From Bisporella sp. PMI_857 (taxonomy: Eukaryota; Ascomycota; Leotiomycetes; Helotiales; Helotiaceae): a stretch of DNA of 64,000 nucleotides. The position numbers were made by a program, and so were the translations under genes. Under the pieces are notes generated by a model. The model ran no database searches and had not been told where the DNA came from. It saw only the letters and a list, made by a program, of their open reading frames with translations. The DNA lies in assembly GCA_021307315.1 (NCBI GenBank), contig JAJSPD010000003.1, forward strand, positions 1,291,538-1,355,537, read 5' to 3'. Below are positions 21,989-33,440 of the stretch, in pieces; the first letter of the stretch is position 1; every line of letters starts with the position of its first letter.

Positions 21989-24148
21989 CGCTGTAAGCAC
22001 ATTGTAAGTACGCTGTAAATAGAATATAAACTTGAAATCAATGTACTTTTATTGTTGTATTCTTAAAATCAATTATATTTTATACGCTTTCTCAGACTTT
22101 GTAGAAAATCGTAGAGCTAGATTTGTAGGTTAAATAGAATTTTGATCGAAAATATCGCTGTCGACTTTTGAAAAGTTATCGCTGCTATTACTTGTTTCTA
22201 GCTCAATAGCCTGATCAACTTTTTCAATTTGTATGCTTAACTTTTGATCGAAGCGTAATTCCTTTTTTTTGTCGGTACTTAATTGATCCTTTTTTTTCTT
22301 TTTACTGTTTTCATTTTTAAATTCCGATTGTAGCTATTCGTAAGCTCGTTTTCGACGTTTATTTGAAACAAGCTAATTTGTACAACAACGGCGATTATAA
22401 TTCTATTCAAAACAATTTTTACAGCGTGTTTGTTTTTTGCTTTACTAGCTTTTGCGTACGCGTTTTGTTCGAAGTCGGCTAGCTGCTTTGCGTAAAATCG
22501 GTAGTTTAATTGAATCGTTACGAAGAAAGTTTTCGATTGAAACTAGTAGTACTGTATAGCAGTAAGTCGACTCGTAAGTCTGCGTAGTGAAATACTAATC
22601 AAAAAGCTTAATTGAATCGATTCGCAGAAATTTTGCAACGGCAATTGCGTAAAAACAAAGCAATTGATACTTATTAAAATTTGTATAGTCGCAATACTTT
22701 TGATTTAAAACAACTACTTATTTCCGGCTTGATTCAGAATTTTCGACTTGCGCAATATTTTAATTTAAAAAATAAACTCGATATCGACAAAAAGCTTGTA
22801 TTCGGCTTTTGAATTTAGCTATTAGCACGTTAGCAAAATTATTAAATTTGCTAGTTTCTGAACGCTTTTTGAACTACGTTTTAGTCGCTGCTAAATAAAT
22901 AGCGTTTAGTAATCGAAAAGAAAACAAACGTCGATAATTACTTTAAACTGAATTCAACGATTCGACGATATTAAAAGTATTATAGCCAAATCGAGAATAT
23001 TTAAAGTATGTTTTAGTTCAAAGCTTTTTGTCGATATTGCAAAAGTAATCGAAAGCAAACGTACTTAGTTTTTTCAACTTTATTATTTCGGCTTTAAACA
23101 ACAATAGCGTTTTAGCTTTACATGCTTTTTAAAAAAGTAGCTTTACTTTGTTACCGAATTTTTGCTGTAAGTTATTTGCAATATACTAACAACAGTGAAA
23201 ATAAATTGCTGCAAAATACTCTTTTACTATAGTTTTCGCTATACCTTTTTCACGATTAGAAATAAAAGTATAGCAACGTTGCAAAGTTACTGGAAAAACA
23301 ATCTTTAAATAACGTAAAAACTAGTTTTACTAATACTTTTTTTAATAAGTACTAATGCTTAGACTAAAAGCACTACTTTGTCGTTAGCGTCGATTTCACA
23401 ACAAATCAACAATATTATACAATATCGCGACTTTGTATAAGTTTTATCAAAAGCAAAAAACTAACAAAGCTGTTTTGCAACTAAACGAAAAAAGCTTAAA
23501 GCAAAAAAAGCTGCTTAAAATACGTTATTAGCCTGTATTTAAAATACAGCGTAATTGTTTTTATCGATTTCTTTGAACTTTTCGATATAGCTAAGAAATA
23601 GCGCAAACGATTCAGTTTTATTACTATACATTTCGTCGAAAACAGCTTGCTTTACACAATACGCTTAAAAGTAAGGAATTTTGTTATAAAATTGCAAGCG
23701 TTCAGTTGATTAAATTTGCTTTAAAGTAATTTTAGAATTCTCGATAATCGAAAAACAGTAATAAAGTATTATATACTTTAAACTGTTTATATTCGAAGCT
23801 TGAAAGTAACTTGCAAAAAAGCAAATATAAAGTTCTAGATAAGTTATAACAACTCTTTTTTTTTTAGAATTACAAGCTTTAATTTTAAACTTGCAGTTGC
23901 GCAGCGTTCGACATACAATATTGAATCGTTTTTTATTTAAATAAGTAGCTTTTTATGATTTAAAAACGTTTGCAACAAAGCTTTTAATAACTAACTTAGC
24001 TGAAAAAATATTAGGAAACGTAAAGCTTACTTCGAAAGCTATAATACGATATCAATAAAATTACAATTGAAAAGAATAAAGAAATTTAAAGTTACAATAG
24101 TATTAAGGTTTGTAAGTTATGTGTTTTAGTCTTTTGGCGGCAAATAGT

Positions 24149-24276
24149 AGTACGTTAGATATCTGCTAACAAAATAATAGTATTTCAGATATTCTAGTAG
24201 TTACAAGTAATCTTTCTGAAATACTATTATTTTGTTGGCAGATATCTGACGTACCACTGTTTCAAAACGGTGGTAC
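24149..24276. repeat. Subterminal hairpins inside the right MULE end
   Basis: 24149-24190 and 24213-24254 are inverted copies (core ATCTGCTAACAAAATAATAG against CTATTATTTTGTTGGCAGAT). Next to it is a second small hairpin, GTACCAC...GTGGTAC, at 24251-24276. Confidence 0.75.
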
Positions 24277-24280
24277 GCCC

Positions 24281-24353
24281 AGAAAGCCTCCAAATTTAGT
24301 GGTGGTATTTGAGATATTTACTGACTTTTCGATGGTATTTCAGATATTTGCCG
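24281..24353 (-). repeat. MULE right terminal inverted repeat
   Basis: Reverse complement of the left end with six mismatches, beginning AGAAAGCCTCC and ending GATATTTGCCG. Confidence 0.85.
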
Positions 24354-24362
24354 TATATGAAA
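24354..24362. repeat. Right target-site duplication TATATGAAA
   Basis: Exact copy of 21766-21774. Confidence 0.85.
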
Positions 24363-24715
24363 ATGGAAGGCCCTGGCTCAAAAGTGGAGGAAATAGGTCA
24401 CGAGATATCCGGCTATTCGGCACGGACTTTGCGTTGGTATCTCCAGGGCAGTGATTGTCCATACATTGAGCTAAATTAACAATTTTTGGTGCCTACGATG
24501 GCATGGCCATTTCCAGCGTGGGGAAGTGAGTTCTCAAAGATACATCCATGCGGGCGTTTGCCTCTACCTCTTTAGTTGCAGCATCTTTGACTTTTGATAT
24601 CCGAGGATGAGGCTCGCGTCCTGAGTTAGGTCCAGAAATAATACCTACCCATGATATATATCAACCTGGAAAAATTCCTACTTTAAAATTTATTTTATCT
24701 ACGAACTTTTCAATA
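24363..24715. other. Short region between MULE and MFS gene
   Basis: Only about 350 bases separate the transposon end from the MFS start codon, so this holds whatever proximal promoter the transporter has. A TATATATCAA-like stretch lies near 24655. No coding signal. Confidence 0.5.
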
Positions 24716-26569
24716 ATGGCTGAAGCGTTGCAAGAAGAAAGCCGTTCCCAATCAGGAGAGACCAAAGCCACTCATAATTCCAACACGATTATCGACTCAG
24801 AGAACATTGATGGTCCTGTTGAAAGAGATAAGAATATTCAGACCGCTGATGCTTCAGATGAACCCCAAAGTTCTATAGAGGAGAAGAATTATTCTTCATT
24901 TTCATTATGGGAGAAGAGATTTATGGTCTTTGCTGCAACAATGGGGGCTTTCTTTTCACCATTCACAGCCCAGATTTATTTTCCCGCTCTCAATACCATC
25001 GCCAAAGATCTCCATGTAAGCAATAGCAAGGTCAATCTAACAATAACCACTTACATGGTGAGACTACTGTTCCTGCGTTATGTTGATTTGGTGCTGATAT
25101 TATTCAGATTTTACAAGCGATTGCTCCAGCTTTCATCGGAAATTTCAGCGACAATGCAGGACGGCGTCCTGCTTACATTGTCTGTTTCGTCATCTACATA
25201 GTTGCAAATGTTGCTTTAGCATTGCAAAACAATTATGTAGCACTTTTAGTCTTACGCATGGTGCAAAGCGCTGGGAGCAGTGGTACAGGTAAGCTTCGCA
25301 CAATTATTCTATTATCTATCATATTAATCCTCCATCGTAACAGTTGCTCTTGCTAGTGCGACAGTTGCGGACGTTGCAACACCTGCTGAGCGTGGAACAT
25401 ATATGGGGATAACGTTTATTGCTGGACTTCTTGCTCCCGCAATCGGCCCCATACTTGGAGGAATAATCTCACAATATGCTGGCTGGAAATGGATATTCTG
25501 GTTTCTAGCCATACTTGCAACTATTTTCTTCATTCCTCTCGTTATATTCATGCCAGAAACAGGACGTAACATTGTTGGAGATGGCAGCATCCCACCACCC
25601 AGGATTAATCGATCAGTGGTGAATCACTTTGATGAGAAGAGACGTGCCAAGGCGGGGATCACCCCAGACTACGCAGAGCGCGAGCGGCTTGCGAAGGAGC
25701 GACGAATTGGATTCCCCAATCCCCTCGCAACTCTTGTTATTGCTGTGGACAAGGAAGCGGCATGCATCCTCTTCTTTACAGGCATCGTGTACGCTGGATT
25801 CTATGCCGTGATTGCTGCTATGCCTTCCCAGCTCAGATCTATTTACGGGTACTCAGATATTGTAATAGGTCTGATGTACCTTCCCATCTCAGGTGGGTGC
25901 GCATTTGCGGCCTTCGCACACGGCAAATTGATAGATTGGTCTTACAGTCGTGAGGCTCGCCGCCTGGGCCTCACTGTCAACAAGTCTCGCGGGCAAGATC
26001 TTACGAACTTTCCAATTGAAAAAGCGAGGCTGCTAATCACCATCCCAATTCTTCTCATGTGCGTTTCATTTATCATAGGATATGGATGGATATTGCATTT
26101 TGAGACGAACGTCGCCGGACCTTGCGTGATGCTGTTCTTCATGGGGTATACCTTTGTGGCAAGCACACAAAGTGTAAGCATTCTAATTGTGGATATATAT
26201 CCCGAAGCTCCTGGAACTGCTACAGCTGCATTCAACTTGATCAGATGCTTGCTTGGTGCGGGCTCGTCGACTCTCATAATACCCATGCTAGATGCGATGG
26301 GATCCGGATGGGCGTACACTTTGATTGGACTGATATACGTGCTTCTAAGTCCCATGCTGTGGATTGGTATGTATCTTCTACATTAGATTTCTTCTCCAGA
26401 AGCAGCGTCATCTTCTGGGGAACCCAGATCCTTGACAACAGTACTAACCGTGCGAATAGTCATGAAGTGGGGCCCTGGTTGGAGAAAGCAGCGAATGCAG
26501 AAAGAGACGGCCAAGAACAGGGTCAAAACGGGGAAGAAGAAGGAAAATGCAGGCAGTGAGAATGTATAG
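24716..26569 (+). CDS. MFS drug/proton antiporter, DHA1 type
   Basis: Four exons, 24716-25057, 25108-25288, 25344-26366 and 26460-26569, close to 551 residues. A hydrophilic N-tail of ~65 residues is followed by about 12 hydrophobic segments. Signature motifs: GNFSDNAGRRPAYI (motif A, loop 2-3), LRMVQSAGSSGTVALA (around helix 4), and AGLLAPAIGPILGGIIS with AGWKWIFWFLAI (motif C and helix 6), which place it in the 12-helix DHA1 group resembling yeast QDR-type exporters. The last exon supplies a basic cytoplasmic tail (WGPGWRKQRMQKETAKNR); without splicing the frame would end 24 bases after exon 3. Likely role: export of small toxic or organic-ion compounds across the plasma membrane; the substrate cannot be told. 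It starts about 350 bases from the MULE. Confidence 0.92.
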
Positions 26570-27203
26570 AGTTCGGTCTACTCCGCATGCTCAGAACTTC
26601 TGAAGACTACTCTGAGATATATAAATGTTAAATAGACAACAGGATCCACCTCCAAAGCCAAGCTGGTTTCTTCCCTTTCAAAAAGTATTTCTTTAATGCC
26701 ATGAGGCGAGAATCCAAAAGTATCACAAAAAAGGAATTACAAGCACAGTACAAAGCTAGCCAAGGGCTATGATCATTGCGGAATACCGCTTCGGGACAAG
26801 GGCCGGCTCTCCGCTAAAACTTCGGCAGCACCAAGTCGAGTTGTCACACATACCGAGGTTTAGCCGTCCAACGTCCTTCACTCCTTAGCCAAGCCCTACC
26901 CCCTCCAATCCTTTATCTAGCACAACATATACCCACGTCGAGAAGGCATCCGTAGTCGCTTTGGATTTGTGGATGGCCTGCTCTGCTGATCACCGACCTA
27001 CAGTTACGTTGGTGTGACGGCCTGACCGATTCTGTAAGTGGTACGATTATTTCCTTGGTCTGTATTTCCCTGAGCTCTATTGCGTAGGATAGCACACATT
27101 ATTCCGTCTGTTCTCCGCTATATTTTATATTCCTTCCTTAGTTCCCTTATCTGTTCAACTCCCTGGTTCCTCAGAGTACCTTAAAGCGTGAAAATAAACA
27201 AAG
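26570..27203. other. Intergenic, promoter of GH3 gene
   Basis: No supported gene. The 60-codon minus-strand frame at 26913-27095 has no resemblance to known families. CT-rich and TATA-like (CTATATTTTATATTCC) sequence lies ~80 bases before the GH3 start. Confidence 0.5.
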
Positions 27204-29757
27204 ATGACAGCTCAGATTGACGTGGAGGATATACTCTCCAAACTCAACAATGTCGAAAAAGTAGAACTTTTATCAGGTAAGCTTTTGGATTCTTGTATAC
27301 CTGTGACTGTTCTGATAATCAACGGGTGTCGATTGGTGGCACACCAAAGCATTTCCCAAGCATGGAGTTCCTTCCATTCGAGTCTCAGATGGGCCTAATG
27401 GCGTCCGTGGTACAAAGTTCTTCAATGGCATAACAGCGGCTTGTTTTCCCTGCGGCACAGGCCTCGCTGCCACTTGGAACACTGAGTTACTCCGGAAAGC
27501 AGGCGTTGTCATGGGACAAGAGAGCAAGGCGAAAGGAGCACACGTTATCCTAGGACCAACCATAAACATCCAGCGTTCGCCCCTTGGCGGCCGAGGCTTC
27601 GAGTCCTTTTCCGAAGATCCAGTTCTTTCAGGACTGGGAGCTGCTGCTTTGGTAAATGGGATACAGGAGACCGGCGTTGTAGCTACAATTAAACACTTTT
27701 TGTGCAATGACCAGGAAGATGAGCGGAATATGACGAATGCAATTATCACGGAGCGGGCTTTGCGAGAGATTTACGCTCTGGCATTTCAACTCGTGGTCAG
27801 AGACTCGAATCCTGGATGTTTCATGTCTTCGTACAACAAAATCAATGGAGTTCATGTAAGTGAGAACCCGAAGATATTGAAGGATATTTTAAGGGGAGAA
27901 TGGGGATGGCGGGGTTGCGTAATGAGCGATTGGTGGGGCACATACTCAACCACCGGAGCAATAAATGCAGGTCTTGATCTTGAAATGCCAGGCGCAACTA
28001 AATGGCGCGGTCAAATATTGCTTCAGGCCGTTAGCGTCAACAAGGTGCCTCAGCATGTTCTTGATGAACGGGCTAGAAATGTATTGAAGCTCGTTAATCG
28101 ATGTGCTGCGTCGCAGATCCCTGAAAATGCTCCAGAGACAACAGATAATAATACACCGGAAACTGCGGCATTTTTGAGGAAAATTGGAGGTGAATCTATC
28201 GTGTTATTGAAAAACGAAAGGAATACTCTTCCATTGAAGAAAGATAAGAAGACTCTGATTCTCGGTCCAAATGCCAAATTTGCAGCATATCATGGAGGAG
28301 GATCAGCCTCGCTCGCGGCCTACTATGCCGTCACTCCATTTGACGCTATTAGTGAGCAGTTGAAATCTCCGCCCGAATACACAGTGGGCTGTTACGCTCA
28401 CAAAGAGCTCCCATTGCTTGGCCATCAGCTCAAAACCGATAAAGGAGAGCCAGGAATTACTTTTCGCGCTTATAATGATCCGCCTTCTGTCAAAGGTCGC
28501 GAAATTGCTGACGAAATCATTCTTACAAAGACAGAACTTCTGATGATGGACTACTATTGCGCTAAATTGAAAGATCCACTTTGGTATGCAGATATCGAGG
28601 GTTTCTTCACAGCTGAAGAGGATGGCGAGTTTGAACTCGGACTGGGAGTTTATGGTACCGCGAATCTTTATGTTGATGGTGACCTTATCATTGACAATTC
28701 GACAAAACAGACCAAAGGAACAATGTTCTTTTCTTGTGGAACCATCGAGGAAAAAGGTATTCTGCCTATCAAGAAAGGTCAGATATACGGCTTCAAGGTC
28801 GAGTTCGCTAGTGCTCCGTCGTGTAAGCTCGACCCTGGAAGCAATACGCTTTTCGGTAGCGGTGCTGTCAGGCTAGGTGGCGCGAAGGTCATCAGTCCGG
28901 AAGAAGAAATTAAACACGCTGCGGCTTTAGCCAAGGATTCCGATCAAGTAATTATCTGTGCTGGCCTCAATTCCGATTGGGAATCTGAAGGTTATGATCG
29001 TCAAGAGTTCGGACTGCCAGGCTATATGGATTCTCTGATTGCCGAAGTCAGCGCTGCAAATCCTTCAACTGTAGTTGTCATACAATCTGGTACTCCTGTC
29101 GCCATGCCGTGGCTATCTTCCGTGAATGCGCTTGTTCAAGCATGGTATGGTGGAAATGAAACAGGAAATGCTATTGCAGATATCCTGTTCGGAAATGTGA
29201 ACCCAAGTGCTAAGCTGCCGCTGAGCTTCCCAAAGAGAATTCAAGACAATCCCGCTTTCCTAAATTACAGAACGGAGAGGGGACGGACACTTTATGGCGA
29301 GGATGTCTATGTGGGATATCGCTGGTATGAAATGCTGGAGCTCCCTGTCCTCTTCCCATTCGGGCACGGATTGTCGTACACCAGGTTTTCGTTCTCGGAT
29401 CTGACAGTCGAAAAGGGTGAAAAGGTTCTCACAACGAGCATAAAAGTAAAGAATGTTGGTGATATTGCAGGAGCAGAAGTGGTACAAGTGTATCTCAGAC
29501 AGAAAAATCCAAGTGTTAAGAGACCTGTGAAGGAGTTGAAGGGATTCAAAAAAGTTTGGCTGGAGAGCGGGGAGGAGAAAACTGTGGAAATACCGATTGA
29601 GATCAAGTATGCCGCCAGTTTCTGGGATGAAATCAGAGAAGCTTGGGTGATCGAGAAGGATACTTTTGAGGTTATTGTGGCAAATAGCAGTGCTGACGAT
29701 GGGGCATTGAGAAGAAGTTTTGAGGTCGAGGCAACGAGTTGGTGGAATGGGCTATAG
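27204..29757 (+). CDS. GH3 beta-glucosidase with PA14 insert, intracellular
   Basis: Exon 1 is 27204-27276 (ATG of MTAQIDVEDIL). The remaining frame is open to 29757, giving 834 residues if exon 2 starts at 27326 or 826 if at 27350. Domains (834 numbering): GH3 TIM barrel with KHFLCNDQEDERN (~147-159) and the nucleophile Asp226 in CVMSDWWGTY; PA14 carbohydrate-binding insert ~398-526 (GFFTAEEDGEFELGL, LYVDGDLIIDN); GH3 C-terminal domain; fibronectin III-like domain ~750-820. Such enzymes release glucose from cellobiose and other beta-glucosides. No signal peptide, so it probably acts inside the cell on imported sugars. Oddity: homology wants exon 2 to resume at GVDWWHTKAFPKHG, but the sequence before it is AACGG, not AG; the nearest AG (27348-27349) would remove eight residues and keep the frame. 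Confidence 0.92.
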
Positions 29758-29898
29758 ATTTGTATTGGATAGATACTGCCTAAAAGCGTTTGATACCCTA
29801 AATCCCCATCACCCAGCTAGCCAGAAATGACCCATTATACCAATTTTTGATAATCACATGTTTCAGGAAATGAAATCGAAACCTAAGTGGCGCATTAC

Positions 29899-31081
29899 TC
29901 ACTTCAGCCCTTTGAAAGCTTCTGAGCGTTCTATATATTGCTTCCAGGATGTCAATGGCTCAGACAATATCTAGAAAATCATAGGAGTTAGCACCTGGTA
30001 ATTTCTCATTAAATTCGAAGCAGATCACAACTCACAGCAAGACTCTCTTCCAACTCCTCTCCCCCAAAATACCCGAACTGCGCAAAAAGCTGCATCATCT
30101 CACTCAAATCCTCAACTGCGACGCTCGCCATACCAAAACCGCGCAGCATAGTTTCCCACTCTCCTGTTTTCATTTGCTCGAAGCGCGTCCCTTGGCCTAC
30201 CTCAGGGAAGCTTTCCTTAAAACTTTCGATAATCTCAAGAGGAGTGACGTAAGCCGTAGCGGCGTAGATCCTCTCCCCAAGCAGCTCATCCCGGTTAAGA
30301 AGGATTGCCTTGACGAACTTTCCCGTGTCTAACTCGGCCGCGAAAAGTGGCAGTCGTGTATCTCCTGGGACGGGGAGGGAGAGCGTCCATGATTTCGTGG
30401 AAGCAGAGAACGAGAGGCGCTGGCCGGGGAGATTGTTCATATAGAATCCGGGGTAGAGAAAGGTTGTTGGGATCCCGAGCATGCGGATATAGGATTCAAT
30501 AGTGGCTTTAGAGTCGAAATGGTGGACCTTTGTTAGGTGGCTGTTGGAGACTAGAGTTTGTTAGTCATGATGTGGAGGGGAAAGCGGAAGGACAGGTATA
30601 CGGGCTGTGGCGGAAGGAAGGGAGCTGAATATTAGATGCTGAATATTGCATTCCTGATTTAGATCAGATGACGAAACCATAGGGTTGGAGGAGGTGTGCA
30701 TACTTTTGCCGCATCTGCGACGTTTTTGCCCTGTGCGATTTCGATGTCTTTGCTAAGGGTTGACCAAAAGTCCGTGACTAGATACACGCCATAGACTCCC
30801 GAGAGCGCTTTGATGAGAGATGTCTTGTTGCCGAAGCTTGCCTGTTTTAGCCATCAGGTTCATGTACAAGTAGCTACTATGTGACAGGTGAACTGGCTTA
30901 CGGAGACAACTTCGACCCCTTGTGATACCAGGTCTTGAGCAAGAGGCTTTGCCGCATTTCTTGTAATCGCTCTTACCGAGAACAGGGCTGCGGTTCTTGG
31001 GTCGTTGAGAATAGCCTTTACGACTGAGCCGCCTTGGATTCCAATCGCGCCAAACACCCCGATTATCTTCTTTTCAGGCAT
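29899..31081 (-). CDS. NmrA-like NAD(P)-binding protein
   Basis: Five exons, 31081-30902, 30841-30704, 30653-30602, 30550-30036 and 29970-29899, give 318 residues. The N-terminus has the Rossmann motif IGVFGAIGIQGGSVVKAIL; exon 3 restores HLIFSSLPSATA and exon 4 KVHHFDSKATIESYIR, all typical of NmrA/HSCARG proteins, atypical short-chain dehydrogenases that sense NAD(P) redox state and in fungi regulate GATA factors in nitrogen repression. The last exon is missed if the frame is read straight on: a GTGAGT donor and a GCTAACTCC branch site before TTTCTAG join to LTSWKQYIERSEAFKGLK, the usual family C-terminus. The glycine motif is GAIGIQGG rather than the common GATGxQGG. Target and regulation unknown; most fungi have many paralogues. 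Confidence 0.88.
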
Positions 31082-32067
31082 AATGGAGATATGGTGAGAC
31101 TCTGAGCTCCAAGATTTTAGAATATGCGGGACTGGTTGATTTTGAATGAGGCTTCCAACTTCGAGTGGATAACTGTCATATGGAAACTATAATTGAGATA
31201 CATGTATGGGATATATACTTTTCGAACAAGGCATTTCAACCTTCAATCGCCAAGGAATTCTAAGCCTTATTCCTCATAGTCTGGTATTCTTATCTAGTCC
31301 GAAAGGCCGCCTCGCCATCTCTCCTTCGTTCTTTTTAGAGGTTGTGAGGCTTTGAGCATATTCTCTGAGTCCTTATCGGTCTTCGGACCACAGTATTGTC
31401 CGTACTATAAACGAAAAATAAATTTTTGCCTAAGACACCGCAGAGTGACTTGTTTTTAAGCAAGCACGTGATTCAATTTAGCTGAGATGGTCGATTTGTT
31501 GAAAATTTTAGAAATAAATCAAATCTATTTGTAATATATTAGCTAGCTATGTGATTACCTAGTATAAGCATACTTTCTGGTTATTTTTCATCATCCAAGA
31601 CTCCTTTGTAAGTCTCCGTGGCTAAGCGATGCCCCTTTTCTTGTTTGGTGGTTCAGCCTTTGAGTTCTATACCTGCAGAACAGCCATCGGCCCCCACCGT
31701 CAGGCACTTGACATGCACTGAGGTTACTCATATAATATCGTACATGGTTCATATGCAAGAGAACACGAAGATCTCGATCCACTTTTCGAAATGATTAATC
31801 ACGTGACAATAGCATTACATTGATTCGTACTTCTCCATTGTCTTTCTTCAGGCATCACGCTGTGACTTCTACCATAAGATATTCGCTGATACGGAAATTA
31901 GGCACGTCCTCGAATATTAATGCTATGCCCCAATCAATCATGAACATGACACAAAGTCTAGATGTTCAGCCCAGTTCCTACCTACCCACGCCTTACCATG
32001 ATGCTGCCTAATCTGCTGCCTCATCCGCTTTCATTTCCAAGTCATCTACAATCAAAACACAATTCAA
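31082..32067. other. Intergenic between NmrA-like and tyrosinase genes
   Basis: Carries the NmrA-like promoter and the tyrosinase 3' end. It is AT-rich near 31440-31570. I see no coding or RNA gene. Confidence 0.5.
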
Positions 32068-33440
32068 TTACTGATAAATATAGCAGAAGGGTCCCGCAGT
32101 CGTGCTGACAAGGTTTGAGCTGGGTTGGACTCCCGAGGAAACAGGAGTCACGACGCTGAGTTGCTGAATATCAGTGATCTTCCCAGCAGGACTATTTGGC
32201 TGAAACCACGTTGTTCCTCCCTTGTACTGCTGAACGCGGTTGGCAGGGTCTTGGTATTGCCATATCCACCAATGGCGATCGATCTGACCGTGATGCAACC
32301 AGAACACAGGCTCAGAAGGCGAAACGTAGACGTCTCCACCAGGGTCACCCCAGATGCTATAGTGACCGCCAGTGTGCAAAGTAAACTTATTGACTTGATC
32401 ATTTTGCAGTGTGTCTTGGAAGGTGCCTTGGTCTGAGGTTGACTTGATATGATTGGCAATATCGACCGATCTGATATATTGGGTGGTGAAGTAGTCATTG
32501 ACGTCCCGGCGCAGACATCTAGGGTTATACCCATACCCATCTGCTCTTGGATTTTTGGGTATCTTGAGATTAGTATCCATTGTGGGTGAGAGTGGTCCCA
32601 GATTGATCGTCATGCTACAAATGAGTTAGCTTTATTTTGATTAGATTGATCGTAACACATACTTTGCGAATGGTCCGGTGGTCACGCAACCACCACCATT
32701 CCCCGGTGGAACAAATTGAACGCCTAGATTGAATCCGGCATGTTGAACCTTCTCACCATTGCCCCCCATACTATGAGCATCGCCATTGAAGATGGGTGAA
32801 GTGGTAGGATCAGCATACTTGCCCCAGTTCCAGTACTTTCTGAGTTAGCAATACGAGAAAGGTGGCGATGACCAAACGCTTACAGGTTGATAACCCTTGT
32901 ATCCACACTCCGTTCGCAGCGCTGTCTCGTAAGCCCAGACATAGAATCTGTGCCAATGAAGGAAGTTCGCCTAAGAAAATTAGATGTTCTTCTTCTTGAT
33001 ACTCTCCTGAGCTCACGGTTCCATGGACATTGGGTGTCATATTCATATGCACCACGACAAAGTCATCAAATCTTGTTTTAGCTCCCGGATATTGTGTAGC
33101 GCTCAATTTCGATGGCGAGGCAATGAGACATTTTACAGCAGCGACATAATCATCCCTCTCAGCAGTGGTCAGGTCGCCACTGAGGTTGTCGTCAGTCATA
33201 AGTAGCCACTGTTCTTGTCTGTAAGGATTCTTACTATTCTTTTCTAACAGCAAGCTTGTCCTTGGTACATTGAGCGTGACTACTTCCATCCTTCAGTGTG
33301 CCATTCAGCACTTTATATGTGTTGTCCAAGGCAATTTGGGCAAGATCATCGTCTGGGCCACGTCTTATCAAGGGTTTCGCAGATGTCAATCCTGCAAGAC
33401 ATAACGACAGCAGCACCGAGACACTGTAATTGACGAGCAT
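32068..33440 (-). CDS. Secreted short tyrosinase (type 3 copper)
   Basis: Five exons, 33440-33235, 33179-33017, 32970-32884, 32835-32663 and 32614-32068, give 391 residues. The start is the ATG of the signal peptide MLVNYSVSVLLSLCLAGLTS; the ATG 15 codons upstream would bury it. CuA ligands: His113 (FVVVHMNM), His121 (NVHGT) and His130 (FLHWHRFYVWAYE). CuB ligands: His290 and His294 (LHTGGHYSIWGDP) and one of the pair 317/318 (FWLHHGQIDRHWWIWQ). The enzyme oxidises monophenols and catechols to quinones. The length fits the short secreted class lacking the ~20-kDa C-terminal lid of intracellular tyrosinases. The CuA box is split by an intron between VHGT and ANFLHW. Extracellular phenol oxidation or pigmentation is inferred. 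Confidence 0.93.

Larger units (their letters stand above)
21775..24353 (-). mobile_element. Mutator-like DNA transposon (MULE), decayed, complete ends
   Basis: A 2,579-bp AT-rich block bounded by 73-bp inverted repeats (about 92% identical) and an exact 9-bp duplication. On the minus strand between ~22500 and 22200 a transposase-like C-terminus can be read: ILRKAASRLRTKR, then CKNCFE-stop-NYNRRCCTN, a likely zinc knuckle, then a Lys/Glu-rich tail. In-frame TAGs sit where Gln codons (CAG) would be expected. No open frame of useful length survives, so it cannot make a transposase. Family assignment rests on ends and duplication length; the DDE core was not recognised. Base composition differs sharply from the flanking genes. 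Confidence 0.8.

Noticed and set aside
21775..24353. Centromeric or isochore AT-rich DNA instead of a transposon
   Set aside because: Exact inverted ends, the 9-bp duplication and a zinc-knuckle reading show a discrete insertion.
11060..26569. A terpenoid or pigment biosynthetic cluster (laccase, GGPP synthase, MFS exporter)
   Set aside because: The laccase is a pseudogene, housekeeping cdc14 adjoins the synthase, and no cyclase, prenyltransferase, P450 or cluster regulator is present.
27204..33440. A functional cluster of GH3, NmrA-like and tyrosinase genes
   Set aside because: Strands and spacing are mixed and no known pathway links them; proximity alone is not enough.
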